From the NCBI RefSeq assembly GCF_035497915.1, contig NZ_DATJCS010000011.1, positions 53,728-117,727 of the forward strand: a stretch of DNA of 64,000 nt, given 5' to 3'. Source of the stretch: Serpens sp035497915. Its GTDB lineage: Bacteria > Pseudomonadota > Gammaproteobacteria > Pseudomonadales > Pseudomonadaceae. Of this stretch, positions 7,443 through 16,072 are shown in pieces. Within the stretch, counting starts at the first letter, position 1; each line of letters opens with the position of its first letter. The notes under the pieces were generated by a model. It was given only the letters and a program-made list of their open reading frames with translations. It did no database searches and had not been told where the DNA came from. The translations under genes and the position numbers were made by a program.

Positions 7443-9068
7443 ATGCTTCTCAGGCGTTTCAAGGTTGGCCATCGGGCCATTGTCGGTTTTTCCATCGTGG
7501 CCCTGCTGGTCGTGCTGCTCGGCGTCTTTGCCAAGAGCCAGATGCAGGTCATCCGCAGCGCCACCGTCACCATGCAGGACAACACGCTGCCCAGCTATCG
7601 GGCCTTGGGCTGGATCAGCGAGCAGATGCTGCGCCTGCGCATCATGTCCTTCCGTCTTTACGTGGACCGCGAGGACGCCAAGCTCAAGGCCAGCCTGGCG
7701 CGTGCCGACGAGATCGCCAACGACCTCGCCAAGGCGGTGAACGACTACGAGACGCTGATCGTCAGCGAGGCCGAGCGCAGCCAGTTCCGCCTGGTGCGCC
7801 AGGCCATGCAGGACTACGTGAACATCCACAAAAGCCTGGTGGCCGCTTCCGCCCGGGGTCAGGTGGAGGAGATGAAAACCCTGCTGGGCGGCGACTACAA
7901 CCGCCTGTCCATCGAGCTGGGCAAGCAGCTCAACCGCCTCATCGAGATCAAGGGCCAGATCGCCGGCGACTTCGCCCAGCAGGCCCACGACCAGTACGAA
8001 CTGGCCGATATCGGCGTGCTGGTGTTCATGGGTCTCGCCGCGTTGCTGACCATCGTGCTGGCCAGCGTGCTGACCCGCAGCATTGTCGCGCCGCTGTCCG
8101 AGGCCGTGCGCATGGCCGAAGTGGTCGCCGACGGCGATCTGACCCATCCCATCCGCGTGGAAGGGCGTGACGAGCCGGCACAGTTGCTGGCCGCGCTGGA
8201 GCGCATGCAGCGCAATCTGCGCGAAACCCTGCAGCGCATCGTCGACTCCTCGACCCAGCTGTCCTCGTCCGCCGAGGAGCTGAATGCGGTCACCGAAAAC
8301 TCCAGCCGGGTGCTGCAGCAGCAGAATCAGGAAATCGAGCAGGCCGCCACCGCGGTCAACGAAATGACCACCGCCGTTGACGAAGTGGCGCGCAACGCCA
8401 CCGGCACCTCTGAGGCGTCCCAGGCCTCCGACCGCACCGCGCGGGAAGGGCGCGGCCAGGTGGAGCGCACCATCGAGTCCATCAACCAGATGACCCGCGA
8501 GGCCAGCAGCAGTGCCCGGGAAGTGGACCACCTGGCGGGCCAGGTGCGCAGCATCAGCACCGTGCTGGACGTGATCCGTTCCATCGCCGAGCAGACCAAC
8601 CTGCTGGCGCTCAACGCGGCCATCGAGGCGGCCCGGGCCGGCGACGCGGGACGCGGCTTCGCCGTGGTGGCCGACGAGGTGCGCGCGCTGGCGCATCGCA
8701 CCCAGCAGTCCACCCAGGAGATCGAACAGATGATCCAGGCGGTGCAGCAGAGCACCGACCAGGCCATGACGGCGATGCAGACCAGCAACCAGCGCGCGCA
8801 GAGCACCCTGGAAATCGCCCATGCGGCGGGCGAGGCGCTGCGACAGATCACCGAATCGATCGGTCACATCACCGAGCGCAACCTGATCATTGCCAGTGCC
8901 TCGGAAGAACAGGCCCAGGTGGCCCGCGAAGTGGACCACAACCTGGTCAACATCCGCGACCTGGCCATGCAGACCTCGGCCGGCGCCAACCAGACCAGCG
9001 CCGCCAGCCACGAACTGGCGCGTCTGGCGGTACGCCTGAACGAGCTGGTGAAGGGGTTCCGCCTGTAA
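7443..9068 (+). CDS. Methyl-accepting chemotaxis protein with 4-helix-bundle sensor
   Basis: The 541-residue protein has TM1 (about 12-30), a helical periplasmic domain of about 155 residues consistent with a four-helix-bundle (Tar-like) ligand domain, TM2 (190-211), a HAMP domain (212-264) and a cytoplasmic signalling domain. The tip that contacts CheA/CheW is at 381-400 (IAEQTNLLALNAAIEAARAG). The protein would sense an unknown small ligand and bias flagellar rotation. The start at 7443 is preferred over longer frames because TM1 begins a few residues later. A sigma-28 promoter lies 85 bases upstream. The C-terminus NELVKGFRL lacks the pentapeptide tether for CheR/CheB. Confidence 0.93.
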   Translation: MLLRRFKVGHRAIVGFSIVALLVVLLGVFAKSQMQVIRSATVTMQDNTLPSYRALGWISEQMLRLRIMSFRLYVDREDAKLKASLARADEIANDLAKAVNDYETLIVSEAERSQFRLVRQAMQDYVNIHKSLVAASARGQVEEMKTLLGGDYNRLSIELGKQLNRLIEIKGQIAGDFAQQAHDQYELADIGVLVFMGLAALLTIVLASVLTRSIVAPLSEAVRMAEVVADGDLTHPIRVEGRDEPAQLLAALERMQRNLRETLQRIVDSSTQLSSSAEELNAVTENSSRVLQQQNQEIEQAATAVNEMTTAVDEVARNATGTSEASQASDRTAREGRGQVERTIESINQMTREASSSAREVDHLAGQVRSISTVLDVIRSIAEQTNLLALNAAIEAARAGDAGRGFAVVADEVRALAHRTQQSTQEIEQMIQAVQQSTDQAMTAMQTSNQRAQSTLEIAHAAGEALRQITESIGHITERNLIIASASEEQAQVAREVDHNLVNIRDLAMQTSAGANQTSAASHELARLAVRLNELVKGFRL

Positions 9069-9174
9069 CACGCGGCTGGTGCCGGGCCTCGCCGCTTTCG
9101 TCGGAAGACATTTGCGGGGAGTGCCAGGCTGGGCCAGCCTCCCAGGACCACGGGCTATCCGCGAGGGCCTGGCC

Positions 9175-9429
9175 ATGCAACGCCTGCATTGCACCTACCG
9201 AGACCACACCATCGTCGCCGACGTCGTGCAGTACGAAGGTAGTCCGCTGCCCTGGGCGGCGGGTTGCCGGATCACCGCGCCGGACGGGCGCAGCACCCGG
9301 CGCCTGCCGTTGCCCCACGACCGGGCGCTGATGGCCGAGCTGGACAAGGCCGAGCAGGTTTCCCTGGCCCATGGCAAATGGCTGGTCGACCAGCACCTGG
9401 ACAACGCCCACGCGCTGTTTGCCTCCTGA
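9175..9429 (+). CDS. Small conserved protein of unknown function
   Basis: An 84-residue soluble protein beginning MQRLHCTYRDHTIVADV. The start is supported by GAGGG 8 bases before the ATG. No signal peptide or membrane helix is visible; the middle holds a Gly/Pro-rich turn and an Arg-rich patch (APDGRSTRRLPLPHDR). It lies 106 bases downstream of the chemoreceptor in the same direction, so co-transcription is possible. I do not recognise the family. The coding call rests on frame length, a good ribosome binding site and codon use like its neighbours. Confidence 0.65.
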   Translation: MQRLHCTYRDHTIVADVVQYEGSPLPWAAGCRITAPDGRSTRRLPLPHDRALMAELDKAEQVSLAHGKWLVDQHLDNAHALFAS

Positions 9430-9472
9430 GTCCGGAGGCAGCGGGCTGCGGCCACTGCAGCCCGCTGTCAGG

Positions 9473-9913
9473 TCACAGCAGTTCCGGCGGGATGGTGCCG
9501 CCGTGCTCGGCCAGGCGCTTCATGACTTCCTTGTGCAGCCACAGGTTCATCTGCGCCGAGTCGGCCATCTTGTCCGGCGGGCAGCCCAGTTCGGTGGCCA
9601 TTTCCTTGCGGGCTTCCAGGCTGCTGTCCAGGCCGAGCAGCTTGAGCAGGTCGACAATCGAGGTGCGCCAGTTCAACTGCTCTGCATGCGTGGCCGCCAT
9701 GCTTTCCAGCTTGGCGGCCACGTCGACCTGGCTGACCGGCGCGGCTGTGGCGCCGGGTGCGGCTGTCGGGCTGGGCGGCACCACGCCGGAGTCGACGGTG
9801 GTGCCGCCCGCCGCAGTGGTGGTGCCGGATGGCGGCGCGCCCGCCGGACGCTCCGCCGCGTGTGCGTCGCGGCCGATGCCGAGTTTTTCCTTGATCAGAT
9901 CGAATAGGCCCAT
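9473..9913 (-). CDS. DUF3597-family protein
   Basis: The 146-residue product opens with MGLFDLIKEKLGIGRDA, has a low-complexity Ala/Pro/Thr/Gly linker (about 20-65) and ends in a compact helical domain (LNWRTSIVDLLKLLGLDSS, then KEMATELGCPPDKMADSAQM). This matches my memory of the DUF3597 family, whose members resemble LysM-neighbouring or peptidoglycan-linked small proteins but lack a proven function. The start has GGAGG upstream. It is convergent with the 84-residue gene and separated from the STAS gene by a REP palindrome. Confidence 0.75.
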   Translation of the reverse strand: MGLFDLIKEKLGIGRDAHAAERPAGAPPSGTTTAAGGTTVDSGVVPPSPTAAPGATAAPVSQVDVAAKLESMAATHAEQLNWRTSIVDLLKLLGLDSSLEARKEMATELGCPPDKMADSAQMNLWLHKEVMKRLAEHGGTIPPELL

Positions 9914-10011
9914 GGGTGGATCCTCCGTGGTGGTGGTTCAGATGCGACCACGGATTCGTGCGGGCATTCACTGGCTGGGTTGATATCGGTGTGCGCCACC
10001 GTAATGCATTT

Positions 10012-10071
10012 TGTAGGAGCGGCTTCAGCCGCGATGCTGCGCCTCAATCGCGGCTGAAGCCGCTCCTACAA
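10012..10071. repeat. REP palindrome, GTAGGAGCGGCTTCAGCCGCG family
   Basis: TGTAGGAGCGGCTTCAGCCG and its exact inverted partner CGGCTGAAGCCGCTCCTACA face each other across a short loop. Each arm is itself a hairpin. Other copies lie at 45606-45670, 49937-50001, about 53245-53270 (one arm) and 63978-64000 (cut by the window end). Confidence 0.9.
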
Positions 10072-10091
10072 AAGAGCCGGTTCGGCGCGGC

Positions 10092-10460
10092 TCAGGCTTC
10101 ATTGAGCCAGTCTTCGGCGTCCAGCTCCTGGTCGCTGCGGAAGGCGCGAACCTGCAGGCCCGGGATCAGCGCGCCTTCCACTTCGCTGGCGGTGCGCAGC
10201 CAGGCGGTGTCAGTGAGCACGGCGCAGCGCTGGAAGCGATGGACCAGCCGGAACAGCTGCGGCAGGCGCGCCAGCTCGACGGCGAAGGCGCCCAGCGTGG
10301 GCAGGTCGAAGGCGTCCAGGCGGAAGAGCAGCCGGCCATGGCGCAGGTCGGTGGAGGCGTTGTACAGGTTGTCGAGCAGCTGGCCCATGGCCTCGCCGTC
10401 GAGCTTGCCGTAGATCTCCAGATCGACGCGGCTCTCGCCGCTGCGCTTGACCTTGAACAT
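10092..10460 (-). CDS. SpoIIAA-like STAS/DUF3478 protein
   Basis: A 122-residue protein of the SpoIIAA-like family (MFKVKRSGESRVDLEIYGKL). The alternating beta-alpha pattern and the central stretch GRLLFRLDAFDLPTLGAFAVE fit the compact alpha/beta fold of this group, which resembles anti-anti-sigma STAS domains but usually lacks the phosphorylatable Ser. The ATG at 10460 has GGGAGAA just upstream. No partner kinase or sigma factor is nearby, so a regulatory role is only a family-based guess. It precedes the membrane protein at 10543 by a 82-base gap on the opposite side, in the same direction. Confidence 0.75.
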   Translation of the reverse strand: MFKVKRSGESRVDLEIYGKLDGEAMGQLLDNLYNASTDLRHGRLLFRLDAFDLPTLGAFAVELARLPQLFRLVHRFQRCAVLTDTAWLRTASEVEGALIPGLQVRAFRSDQELDAEDWLNEA

Positions 10461-10542
10461 GATTTTCTCCCGGCTGCGTGCTACCCGGCAGGCTAGCCCA
10501 TTGCGAGCAGCCTGCGGGTGCGGCCCGACCGGAGCGCGGTAT

Positions 10543-11166
10543 TCAGCGCAGGCGGATTTCCTTGCTCTTGGCGCCGGCCGGCGGAGCAGCTTCGACGGGC
10601 GGCGGAATGTCGATATGGCGGGTGGTCGGCAGGCGCTTGAGGCGGTTCAGCACGGAAACGACCGAGTCCAGGGAGCGCAGTGTGTTGATCTCCACGTGGG
10701 GCTTTTCCAGCGGCCGGCGCGTATGAATCTGGTACTGGCGCCACCAGACCACCGTCTTGCCGGCCTGGGCAGGCAGGTCCAGGGTCAGGATGCGAGTCAT
10801 CTCCGCGTAGGGAATGAAGCTGTCACCCAGGGTCACCACCTCGGCGGGCAGGTGCAGGCCGTCCTCGTCGAAGAAGGCGTCGAGTTCCGCGCGCGGTTCG
10901 ACCTGCCGCTTGGCTGGCAGCAGCGCCAGCACCAGCAGGATCACCCCCAGCGCCAGGCAGGCGATGCCCGCCGCCAGTTGGCCGAACAGAAACGCCGGCA
11001 CGCACGCCACCAGCAGGGGAAGCCACAACCATTTCCAGAGCTGCGTGAAGGCGTTCGGCGCGGCGCTCGGCGCGGGCAGCTCCGCAGGGTTGCGGGCAAA
11101 GCTGCCGATCGTCTCGGGAAAGATCTTGATGATGGTTTTCGGGACGGTGTCTGCGGGGGTCGTCAT
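10543..11166 (-). CDS. Two-helix inner-membrane protein of unknown function
   Basis: The 207-residue product has a short cytoplasmic N-terminus (MTTPADTVPKTIIKIFPET), two adjacent membrane helices (about residues 46-61 and 65-84, WLPLLVACVPAFLFG then ACLALGVILLVLALL) and a C-terminal soluble domain containing EDGLHLPAEVVTLGDSFIP. The layout suggests a membrane-anchored regulatory or binding domain exposed to the cytoplasm. The start at 11166 is chosen over a long upstream extension rich in Arg and Pro. No family recognised. Confidence 0.7.
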   Translation of the reverse strand: MTTPADTVPKTIIKIFPETIGSFARNPAELPAPSAAPNAFTQLWKWLWLPLLVACVPAFLFGQLAAGIACLALGVILLVLALLPAKRQVEPRAELDAFFDEDGLHLPAEVVTLGDSFIPYAEMTRILTLDLPAQAGKTVVWWRQYQIHTRRPLEKPHVEINTLRSLDSVVSVLNRLKRLPTTRHIDIPPPVEAAPPAGAKSKEIRLR

Positions 11167-11513
11167 GCGTCGATATCCTTGAATGTCCGATGCCTGGCCC
11201 AAGGCTGCATCGGTCCTGGCCCGGCGGCGCCGGGGTCCGCCCACAGCCCGGCGTTGGCGGGATCCGTCAACGCTAATGGCTAAGTGGCAGCAAGCGAGAG
11301 TACAGGGTTGCCGAATCGGCGCAAAGACCCGGTTTTCAGAAAAATCGTGACGTTGATGCCGCACCGGGAACGCGGCTCTGCGCGGCGCTCCGGCAGGCCC
11401 GTCCGGGGGTGGAGAGTGCCCCGAAATGGGGCGTTCCTGCGCCCCGCAGGACGTGGCATCCAGGCCTCGGATCGGCACGCCTGGCGTCCCCTTGACCGTT
11501 GGGACGGCGCGGT
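11167..11513. other. Intergenic region, no recognised content
   Basis: The 347 bases between the membrane protein and the promoter of the MFS gene contain no convincing ribosome binding site with an open frame, no listed repeat family and no recognisable RNA. A GC-rich palindrome CGGGGCGTTCCTGCGCCCCG lies near 11438 and could form a hairpin. Confidence 0.4.
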
Positions 11514-11542
11514 TTGCACCGGCCTGGCCGGGCTCTTAGAAT
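11514..11542 (+). promoter_or_regulatory. Sigma-70-type promoter for the MFS exporter
   Basis: TTGCAC and TAGAAT are separated by 17 bases and end 66 bases before the ATG at 11609. Both hexamers match four to five of six consensus bases. Confidence 0.45.
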
Positions 11543-11608
11543 GCGCGCCTTCCCCCGCCTGCGTCCGCAGGCATTTCGGCCCTCTCTGCCGCCTGGTTTT
11601 ACCCATCC

Positions 11609-12805
11609 ATGATGACTTCGAATCCCGCCCAGCCGGGCAGTTGGCTCGGTGTGGCTGCGCTGGCCCTGGCCGCCTTCATCTTCAACACCACCGAGTTCGT
11701 GCCGGTGGCGCTGCTCACCGACATCGGCGCCAGCTTCGGCCTGCCGCCGGCGCGGGTCGGGTTGATGCTCACCCTCTATGCCTGGCTGGTGGCGCTGACC
11801 TCGCTGCCGCTGATGCTGCTGACCCGCCACCTGGAGCGGCGCCGCCTGCTGATGGGCGTGTTCGGGCTGTTCATTCTCAGCCACCTGCTGTCCAGCGTGG
11901 CCTGGAGCTACCCAGCGCTGGTGGCCAGCCGCATCGGCATCGCCTTTTCGCACGCGGTGTTCTGGTCGATCACCGCCTCGCTGGCCCTGCGCGTCGCGCC
12001 GGCAGGCCGTGAGGCGCAGGCGCTGGGCCTGCTGGCCACCGGCACCACCCTGGCCATGGTGCTGGGCGTTCCGCTCGGGCGCATGGTCGGCGAATGGCTG
12101 GGCTGGCGCATGAGTTTCCTGGGCATCGGCGGGCTGGCGCTGCTCACCGCGCTCGTGCTGGCGCGTACGCTGCCGCTGCTGCCGAGCCAGAACGCCGGTT
12201 CGCTGAGCAGCCTGCCGATCCTCTTCAAACGCCCGGCGCTGGTGGTGGTGTATGGGCTGACCGTGCTGGTGGTGACTGCGCAGTTCACCGCCTACAGCTA
12301 CATCGAGCCGTTCGCCCGCGAGATCGCCGGCTTCGTCGGCAACCAGATCACCCTGTTGCTGCTGCTGTTCGGTGCCGCCGGGCTGGTGGGCTCGCTGCTG
12401 TTCAGTCGCTACAGCCCGCGCTACTCGCGGCCGTTCCTGCTCGGCGCCATCGGCGCCCTGGCATTTAGCCTGCTGCTGCTCAAGCCGCTGTCCGGCAGCC
12501 TGGGCCTGCTGGGTCTGCTGTGCTTCGTCTGGGGCATCGCCATCCTGTGCTTCACCCTGGCGCTGCAGTCGCGGGTGCTGAAATTCGCCGCGGACGCCAC
12601 CGACGTGGCCATGTCGCTGTTCTCCGGGCTGTACAACCTGGGCATCGGCGCCGGCGCGCTGCTGGGCAGCCTGGTCACCCGCCAGGTCGGCCTGGACAGC
12701 ATCGGCTGGGTCGGCGGCCTGCTGGCCCTGGGCGGGCTGCTGATCTGCGCGGTGGCCATGCTGCGCATTGCGCCGCCGAACCTGGGGGCGGCGCAGACGG
12801 GCTGA
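11609..12805 (+). CDS. MFS sugar-efflux type transporter (SotB/YdeA-like)
   Basis: The 398-residue protein has twelve predicted membrane helices and begins with the signature region of the SotB/YdeA drug:H+ antiporter-1 subfamily (FIFNTTEFVPVALLTDIGAS; the NTTEF(V/I)P motif is diagnostic). The A-type loop between helices 2 and 3 reads RHLERRRLLMG. E. coli SotB exports arabinose and isopropyl thiogalactoside; the substrate here is unknown. A second ATG directly follows the first and may be the real start. It is monocistronic: a repeat follows and the next gene is convergent. Confidence 0.88.
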   Translation: MMTSNPAQPGSWLGVAALALAAFIFNTTEFVPVALLTDIGASFGLPPARVGLMLTLYAWLVALTSLPLMLLTRHLERRRLLMGVFGLFILSHLLSSVAWSYPALVASRIGIAFSHAVFWSITASLALRVAPAGREAQALGLLATGTTLAMVLGVPLGRMVGEWLGWRMSFLGIGGLALLTALVLARTLPLLPSQNAGSLSSLPILFKRPALVVVYGLTVLVVTAQFTAYSYIEPFAREIAGFVGNQITLLLLLFGAAGLVGSLLFSRYSPRYSRPFLLGAIGALAFSLLLLKPLSGSLGLLGLLCFVWGIAILCFTLALQSRVLKFAADATDVAMSLFSGLYNLGIGAGALLGSLVTRQVGLDSIGWVGGLLALGGLLICAVAMLRIAPPNLGAAQTG

Positions 12806-12807
12806 CC

Positions 12808-12897
12808 GTAGGGTGGTCAACGCACCGCGTTGGCCACCGGACGTGGCATCGGTGCACTCCGTGCTGGCGGTCAAAAAAACGTCGTCGACCCCCTACC
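12808..12897. repeat. GTAGGGTGG-family repeat with nested palindrome
   Basis: The unit runs from GTAGGGTGGTCAACGCACCG through GCGTTGGCCACC to a terminal CCCCCTACC inverted against its beginning. It fills the 100 bases between the MFS gene and the convergent lipoprotein gene. Related GTAGGGTGG units occur at 33055, 36384, 37727 and 55785. Confidence 0.65.
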
Positions 12898-12905
12898 GAA
12901 CGTGG

Positions 12906-13949
12906 TTATAGGCAGGCAGCGCAATAATCCTTACGCAGCGGGGGCAGCAGCTGGTCAAAACGCTCCAGGCAGCGCTGGTAGTGGGCCTCGGGTGATTCCC
13001 TCAGCAGGGGCTCCCAGGCGGGGTCGTCGGCCAGTTCGGGCCGCATGCCGCCGCGCAGGACCAGCAGCCACTGCTCCTCCTGCTCCCAGTCCCAGCGGCT
13101 GATGACCTCAACCTGACGGCTGATCCATTCGGGAAACAGCGGCTGCGGGGTCGGCATTTTTTCCGAGCCGATCCGCAGCAGAAACAGCAGACTCAGTCTG
13201 TTGTGCAGGTGGGCCCGTTCCAGGGCTACCGAGGGCTCCACGGCGTAGTCGCAGGCGGGGTAGCTGTGGCAGGTCCTGCCGCCGAGGCGGAAGTCCCGCA
13301 GCTCCACTCGGGGCCGTTGCCCATCCCACGCGGTGGTGTAGGGATAGGAATTGCCGTCGATGGTCACCCAGGAGTACGGCGTCTCATAGACCTCGCTGGG
13401 CGCGTGGGCGTGCAGGTCTACCCGCACATGGAAGGGGTGCAGCTCGGGTGTGGAAACGATGGGAATGCTGTGCCAGTTGCGCTCGTTACTGCCGGGCCGA
13501 TGGCAGTTGTACAGCTCTTCCATGGCATTGAACGGGCGCGGGATGGGTCGCCGATGGCATTCGACGCTGAACTCGGTGGCCTGCGGCTCCGGGTGTTCGG
13601 GATTGATGCTGAAACCGAACACGTCCAGGGGGCGGTCGACGCCGGGCGGGGTGCTGAACAGCGTCAGCCCGCGCAGCATGCGGATGCAGGTGCCGTGACG
13701 GACCTCATAGGGGACGACCAGGGTGCCGGGAGCCGAGGTCGACGCGTGGAATTCCTTGGTGATCTTCTCGGGGTACAGGAGGCTCAGCAGGTCCCTCGGG
13801 GTGTGAATGGGACGGTCGCAGGCTTCCAGGTAATGCGCCACGGCGCTGGCGCGGTGGCCGGGCGGCTGGTCGATGGTGATTCGCTGGCTCTGGGTACAGG
13901 CTGCCAACGCCAGAAGGGCTGGCAGGAGCAGCAGTGCTGAACGGCGCAT
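12906..13949 (-). CDS. Putative lipoprotein of unknown function
   Basis: The 347-residue product starts with a type II signal peptide ending in LALAAC (lipid-modified Cys18 of MRRSALLLLPALLALAAC). The mature protein is soluble and rich in His, Arg, Pro and aromatic residues, with at least eight Cys (for example HGTCIRML, VECHRRP, RTCHSYPACDYA, DYCAACL at the end) that may form disulfides in the periplasm. AAGGAAG precedes the ATG. It is convergent with the MFS gene and follows the rlhA gene in the same direction with only a 33-base gap. I do not recognise the family. Confidence 0.8.
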   Translation of the reverse strand: MRRSALLLLPALLALAACTQSQRITIDQPPGHRASAVAHYLEACDRPIHTPRDLLSLLYPEKITKEFHASTSAPGTLVVPYEVRHGTCIRMLRGLTLFSTPPGVDRPLDVFGFSINPEHPEPQATEFSVECHRRPIPRPFNAMEELYNCHRPGSNERNWHSIPIVSTPELHPFHVRVDLHAHAPSEVYETPYSWVTIDGNSYPYTTAWDGQRPRVELRDFRLGGRTCHSYPACDYAVEPSVALERAHLHNRLSLLFLLRIGSEKMPTPQPLFPEWISRQVEVISRWDWEQEEQWLLVLRGGMRPELADDPAWEPLLRESPEAHYQRCLERFDQLLPPLRKDYCAACL

Positions 13950-13982
13950 GGGACTTCCTTGTGCGGCGTGGGTCGGGGCGGG

Positions 13983-15986
13983 TCAACGCCCAGGTCTGTT
14001 GCGGATGGTTTTCTTCAGGTCTTCCGGGGTGATGCTGGCCACCACCTGGGTGGCCTGGCTGCCCGGTTGCGGCAGGTTGAGGATATGGCCCTTGATCTTG
14101 CCGATCACGTGCATCTCGCACGGTTTGCAGTCGAACTTCAGGGTCAGCACCTCGTCGCCGTGCACCAGCTGCATCGGCGCGACCTTGGTGCGCACGCCGG
14201 TCACGCCCTTGGCCTGTTTCGGGCACAGGTTGAAGGAGAAGCGCAGGCAGTGCTTGGTGATCATCACCGGCACCTCGCCGGTTTCCTCGTGGGCCTCGTA
14301 GGCCGCGTCGATCAGCTCCACGCCGAAACGCTTGTAGAACGCGCGGGCCTTGTCGTTGTAGACGTTGGCCAGGAAGGTCAGGTGCGACTCCGGGTACACC
14401 GGCGGCGGCACCGCCACCGACTTGCGCAAGCCGCGCGGATGCCGCGGCACGCGGGCGGCGGTCAGCGCTTCCACGGTGTCGCGGCGCAGGCCCTTGAGCT
14501 GCGAGGCGGGCACGAAGGGCACGAAGGGCGCCTCGATCTCCACGGCGTCGGCGTGGTAGATGGTGGTGCCCAGCTGGCCGAGCAGATCGCGCAGTTGCTC
14601 CAGCGCCTGCTCCGGCTTGTTGGCCGCGCCGAACGGGCCTTCCAGGGTCTGGGTGACGCGCACGCCGTCCTCGCTGGTGGCGGTCAGCGTCAGGCGCCGC
14701 TCGCTCAGTTCGGCCTTCCAGGTCAGGCCGATGCGCCGCTCGGACGAAGTCTTCTGCAGCGCCTGCTGCCAGTTGTGGTCCAGGTTGCGGCTCAGCGGGT
14801 GATGCGGGCGCAACTGGCGCAGGGCCGCCGGCAGCTCGTTGGGCTCCACGCGGTACTGCCAGCGCTGGGCGCCGTCCTCGATGAATTGCTGCTGCAGCTC
14901 CACCACGCTGGCGCGAAAGCCCACCACCTCGCGCTTGACCAGCACGTTCAGGCCGTCGCCGTTGGACAGCGGCTCGTGGGTCACGGCCACGAAGTCCTGC
15001 TTGCCGACCTTGAGCACCTCGCCCACCGGCAGGCCGGTGAAGGTCGGCGAGTCGAAGGCGCCGATGTCTTCCTTGCGGTCGGTGACGAAGTAGTCGGTGC
15101 TGCCGCGGTGGAAGGTCTTGTCCGGATCCGGGACGAAGAAGTGCTCGGTGCGGCCATGGGAGGCGCGCTCCAGGTCCGGGCGTTCGAGGAGGATGTCGTC
15201 CAGGCGCTGGCGGTAATAGGCGGTGATGTTCTTCACGTAGCCCATGTCCTTGTAGCGGCCTTCGATCTTGAAGGAACGCACGCCGGCCTCGACCAGCGCG
15301 CGCAGGTTGGCGCTCTGGTTGTTGTCCTTCATCGAGAGCAGATGCTTGTCGTAGGCCACCACGCGGCCCTGGTCGTCCTTCAGGGTGTAGGGCAGGCGGC
15401 AGGCCTGCGAGCAGTCGCCGCGGTTGGCGCTGCGGCCCGTCTGCGCATGGGAGATGTAGCACTGCCCCGAGAAGGCCACGCACAGCGCACCGTGGATGAA
15501 GAATTCCAGGGTGGTGTCCACCGCCGCGTGGATGGCGCGGATTTCCGTGAGGTTCAGCTCGCGGGCCAGCACCAGCTGGCTGAAACCGGCGTCGCCGAGG
15601 AAGCGCGCCTTCTCCAGGGTGCGGATGTCGCACTGGGTGCTGGCATGGATCTCGATGGGCGGGATGTCCAGCTCCATGATGCCCATGTCCTGGATGATCA
15701 GCGCGTCCACGCCGGCGTCGTACAGCTGGTGGATCAGCGCGCGCGCCGGCTCCAGCTCGTCGTCGTGCAGGATGGTGTTGAGGGTGACGAACACCCGCGC
15801 ATGGAACAGGTGGGCGAATTCCACCAGCTTGGCGATGTCCTCGACGCTGTTCTCGGCGTTGTGCCGCGCCCCGAAGCTCGGCCCGCCGATGTACACGGCA
15901 TCCGCCCCGTGCAGAATCGCCTCGCGGGCGATGGCCGTGTCGCGGGCGGGGCTGAGCAGTTCGAGGTGGTGCTTGGGCAGGGACAT
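13983..15986 (-). CDS. rlhA: Peptidase U32-family 23S rRNA C2501 hydroxylase RlhA-like
   Basis: The 667-residue protein carries the U32 family signature (EFFIHGALCVAFSGQCYISH, about residues 174-193) within an N-terminal TIM-barrel-like domain, followed by a central DUF3656-like region and a C-terminal Cys-containing part (KFDCKPCEMHVIG). In E. coli RlhA (YdcP, 653 residues) hydroxylates C2501 of 23S rRNA; the length and domain order match it better than TrhP (YegQ, about 450). The conserved Cys pattern (GDCSQACRLPY) fits an iron-sulfur or substrate-activating site. The ATG at 15986 is preferred to one 13 codons upstream because homologues start near SLPKHHLELLSPA. The lipoprotein gene follows closely. 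Confidence 0.85.
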   Translation of the reverse strand: MSLPKHHLELLSPARDTAIAREAILHGADAVYIGGPSFGARHNAENSVEDIAKLVEFAHLFHARVFVTLNTILHDDELEPARALIHQLYDAGVDALIIQDMGIMELDIPPIEIHASTQCDIRTLEKARFLGDAGFSQLVLARELNLTEIRAIHAAVDTTLEFFIHGALCVAFSGQCYISHAQTGRSANRGDCSQACRLPYTLKDDQGRVVAYDKHLLSMKDNNQSANLRALVEAGVRSFKIEGRYKDMGYVKNITAYYRQRLDDILLERPDLERASHGRTEHFFVPDPDKTFHRGSTDYFVTDRKEDIGAFDSPTFTGLPVGEVLKVGKQDFVAVTHEPLSNGDGLNVLVKREVVGFRASVVELQQQFIEDGAQRWQYRVEPNELPAALRQLRPHHPLSRNLDHNWQQALQKTSSERRIGLTWKAELSERRLTLTATSEDGVRVTQTLEGPFGAANKPEQALEQLRDLLGQLGTTIYHADAVEIEAPFVPFVPASQLKGLRRDTVEALTAARVPRHPRGLRKSVAVPPPVYPESHLTFLANVYNDKARAFYKRFGVELIDAAYEAHEETGEVPVMITKHCLRFSFNLCPKQAKGVTGVRTKVAPMQLVHGDEVLTLKFDCKPCEMHVIGKIKGHILNLPQPGSQATQVVASITPEDLKKTIRNRPGR

Positions 15987-16072
15987 GGCGATCAGGCTTC
16001 GGGGGGCACGAAAAAGGGCGGCCATTGTAGCGGCAAAGCGTCGCGGGGGCTGACTGGGATTCGCCCGGCGGC

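Noticed and set aside
7146..9194. 682-codon antisense frame over the chemoreceptor
   Set aside because: Shadow of the real receptor gene; no domain or start signal.
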